Below, piece by piece: positions 62,073 through 64,000 of a stretch of 64,000 nt of DNA; position 1 is the stretch's first letter, and every line of letters begins with the position of its first letter. The notes below the pieces were generated by a model. That model saw only the letters and a list, made by a program, of their open reading frames with translations. It was not told the DNA's origin and ran no database searches. Origin of the DNA: Podocnemis expansa. Lineage: Eukaryota > Chordata > Testudines > Podocnemididae. Made by a program: the position numbers and the translations under genes. The stretch covers positions 2,942,369-3,006,368 of the forward strand of contig ML682014.1 of NCBI GenBank assembly GCA_007922195.1, written 5' to 3'.

Positions 62073-62566
62073 CAGGGGGCAGCAACCTTTGCCAACCCCT
62101 CTGCCATCCCCACCCACTGCACCCTCAGCAGGTGCCAGGGATGGGGCCAAAAGAGGGTGGGGTCAGCACCAGCACCCGCCAGCAGGCATCCTCTGGTTTC
62201 CAGCCTGGATCGGGGCCGGCTCCTGCCCCCGCCATCAGGCAGCCTCTGGTTCCCAGGGTTGGGGCTGGCTTCCGCTGGCAGTGGCAGCTCCAGGTGGACC
62301 AACCTGCCCCACTCCCCTGCAGCAACCCTGCCCAGCAGAAGCAGAGCCAGCAGGGGCCAGGAGTCCCACATGCTGCAGCTTCTTTGTCCCTGCTGGCCAC
62401 ACTCCACAGTAGGGAAGCCTGGCCAATGGGGGCCTGGAGCCATGGCTCCAGGCTGTGCAGCGCTGGTGGGGCAGGGCAAACAGGGGAGCCTGAGCGGCAT
62501 CACATGCCACTCAGGCACAGCCCACGTGCCATCTCTGGCACACGTGCCGGGAGTTACTGACCTGTG
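62073..62566. mobile_element. hAT MITE, 494 bp, TSD CTCTAATA/CTCTAACA
   Basis: CAGGGGGCAGCAACCTTTGC at the left and GAGTTACTGACCTGTG at the right are inverted repeats. The flanks at 62065-62072 and 62567-62574 agree at 7 of 8. It inserted into the 3' end of the Penelope-like relic. The inside is GC-rich; frames of up to 182 codons there are not supported as genes. Confidence 0.8.
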
Positions 62567-62574
62567 CTCTAACA

Positions 62575-63265
62575 CAAAAAAGTAGTTTGTTGGAACCTCA
62601 GCTGGCAAACAGGTGCCTTCAGGTTAACACTTGAGTTAGGTCCTTTCATTCCTAGACCAGCTGATTTGGGAGAAACAGAAGGCCAGAAGTACACTAAGTC
62701 ATTTGCGCACTCTGCCAAATTCTCCGCCAAACTCAGCAGTGTTCCTGACGGACTCCGGGTGCACCAAAGAACAGCCCTTCTGTTCAGTAGTGTGGAGGAG
62801 GAAAATATTGCAGAGCTTCTGTGTGCTTCAAAAGAGCTTTGATGAAGGCTCTCCTCCAGTCAAATTGCAAAACAAATAATCCCAGGTAAGAATAAATATG
62901 GTTTTCCTTGAAATTTGGTATGACTTTATAGTTAAGAATTTGATCTTTAAAAAAACACCTGCAGTCACAAAATTTTGGAAATCAGCATTTAATTCGCAAT
63001 CCTTTTTTAACAAATCAAAGCAAGATTCAAAATAGGGCTAGGCAGCGAGAACACTGGAAGAAACAGCATCTACTGAGAATAATATTAACACATTCTGAGT
63101 TTAAAGCTGTGCTTCTTTTTAAGACCATCATAAAGATGAATGTCTGTCTACCCATCCACCTGGTACTGCACTGCCTGACCGCTCAAAGCAACTTGTACAG
63201 TAGATAGAGTTGGAACAGATCCCCTGTTCTGCCTTGTCTATTCATGACAATACTCACAATGGTCC
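62575..63265. other. Non-coding stretch, nothing recognised
   Basis: No domain seen. It is probably intron of the host gene. Confidence 0.35.
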
Positions 63266-63273
63266 ATCCAGAG

Positions 63274-63531
63274 CAGTGGCCCCCAAACCTCTCACGTCCC
63301 TCTCCCTTGCCACTAACAGAATGGGTCTGCATCACTCCCCCCCACCCCTCGCCTCCAGGCCAAGAATGGACTCATGGCCAGACCATAGCTGCTGAGCAAA
63401 GCTGCGGGCACAGCAAGGCTGGGTGGCTCTATGCCCCCTCTTTGGGGGACTGGGACAGGCATTGCTAAGCCCCTTTGGACATTTCTCCATTCCCTCCTGG
63501 GGAGGTGTACCCCATAGTCTCGCAACCTCTA
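63274..63531. mobile_element. hAT-like MITE, 258 bp, TSD ATCCAGAG/CTCTAGAG
   Basis: Left end CAGTGGCCCCCAAACCTC. The right end, reverse-complemented, is TAGAGGTTGCGAGAC, a worn partner. The flanks at 63266-63273 and 63532-63539 agree at 6 of 8. The inside is GC-rich. Confidence 0.5.
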
Positions 63532-63539
63532 CTCTAGAG

Positions 63540-64000
63540 CATCGCTTCACTCTCACCTTTGTTCCTTATGCTTGCTTAATTGGGCAATGAAGCAAAAAAG
63601 TCGACATCATCCAAAATTTGACTAAATATCACAGAAATCTAAAAATTGTTGTACTTAGATTTACAGAGTAAGTTTTCACAAAAGGTCTTAAATTCTCTCA
63701 TATTCTACACCTACAAGATGTCGTTCTATTTTCCCAGTTCATGAGTCATGCAATGTAACAACTCAGCTCTAATTTCTCATGGGACTGTTGGTTCCATCAC
63801 AAGAGTCAGCTCACTACTTCAGTGTCAGAGTAGTGGTGGCAACTTTATAAGATCCAGCTTCTACATCTCCCTTTGGGATTTCAGACTTCCTAGTACTTAT
63901 GGGCCTGTGAGGAAAATCCTAGAAAATGTAGGTCACTGCTCTCTGTGCTTTTTCTGACAACAGGATCTCTACTGTAGAACTAATATAGCTATTACTTTGT
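63540..64000. other. Non-coding stretch, nothing recognised
   Basis: AT-rich, with no exon or repeat recognised. Confidence 0.35.

Noticed and set aside
62060..62608. Minus frame of 182 codons and overlapping plus frames of 142-177 codons
   Set aside because: They lie inside a GC-rich hAT MITE with an 8-bp duplication. Low stop frequency follows from base composition, several frames overlap and none shows a domain.
1..64000. CRISPR array, operons or an endogenous retrovirus with paired LTRs
   Set aside because: No regularly spaced short repeats, no compact gene clusters and no paired terminal repeats with gag/pol/env remnants were seen. All reverse transcriptase relics here are of CR1 or Penelope type.

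Overview
The window is vertebrate nuclear DNA, most likely from a turtle. The evidence is its repeat content: CR1 LINE relics, a Penelope-like element, many short hAT elements with 8-bp target duplications, and Harbinger-like elements with the terminal motif GGCTATGTCTACACT and 3-bp duplications. A crocodilian source cannot be fully excluded. There are no operons, CRISPR arrays or prokaryotic signals. The 400-base run of N at 1357-1756 is an assembly gap.

Host gene content is sparse. The only host gene I can support lies on the minus strand. It has an internal exon at 52725-52800 and a terminal exon at 18511-18627. They join in phase across a 34-kb intron and encode the C-terminus of a membrane protein with one hydrophobic segment near its end. 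I do not recognise the protein. Its upstream exons lie outside the window or were not found in 52801-64000. Two further exon-like segments are reported only as candidates: 50688-50862 on the plus strand, resembling half a fibronectin III domain, and 44116-44219 on the minus strand.

Layout. 68-3077: a GC-rich, internally deleted Harbinger element with tail-to-tail relics of a transposase and a Myb/SANT-like protein. 5217-6037: a Harbinger MITE carrying a second one. 6935-7760: a hAT element. 8607-9221: a hAT MITE carrying another hAT MITE. 12190-15480: CR1 relics. 18.5-52.7 kb: the intron, containing hAT elements (22250, 27290, 33126, 34592, 39793, 48897), a second long CR1 relic split by a hAT insertion (28390-31225), a hAT transposase tail (32600-33055), and a nearly complete fossil autonomous hAT transposon with target duplication (40337-42919). 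57104-57384: a Harbinger-like MITE. 60190-62072: a Penelope-like element interrupted by a Harbinger MITE (60277-60524) and capped by a hAT insertion (62073-62566). 63274-63531: a last hAT MITE.

The strongest content is the transposon archaeology. Several insertions are nested with intact target duplications, so relative insertion order can be read directly. None of the mobile-element reading frames is intact.
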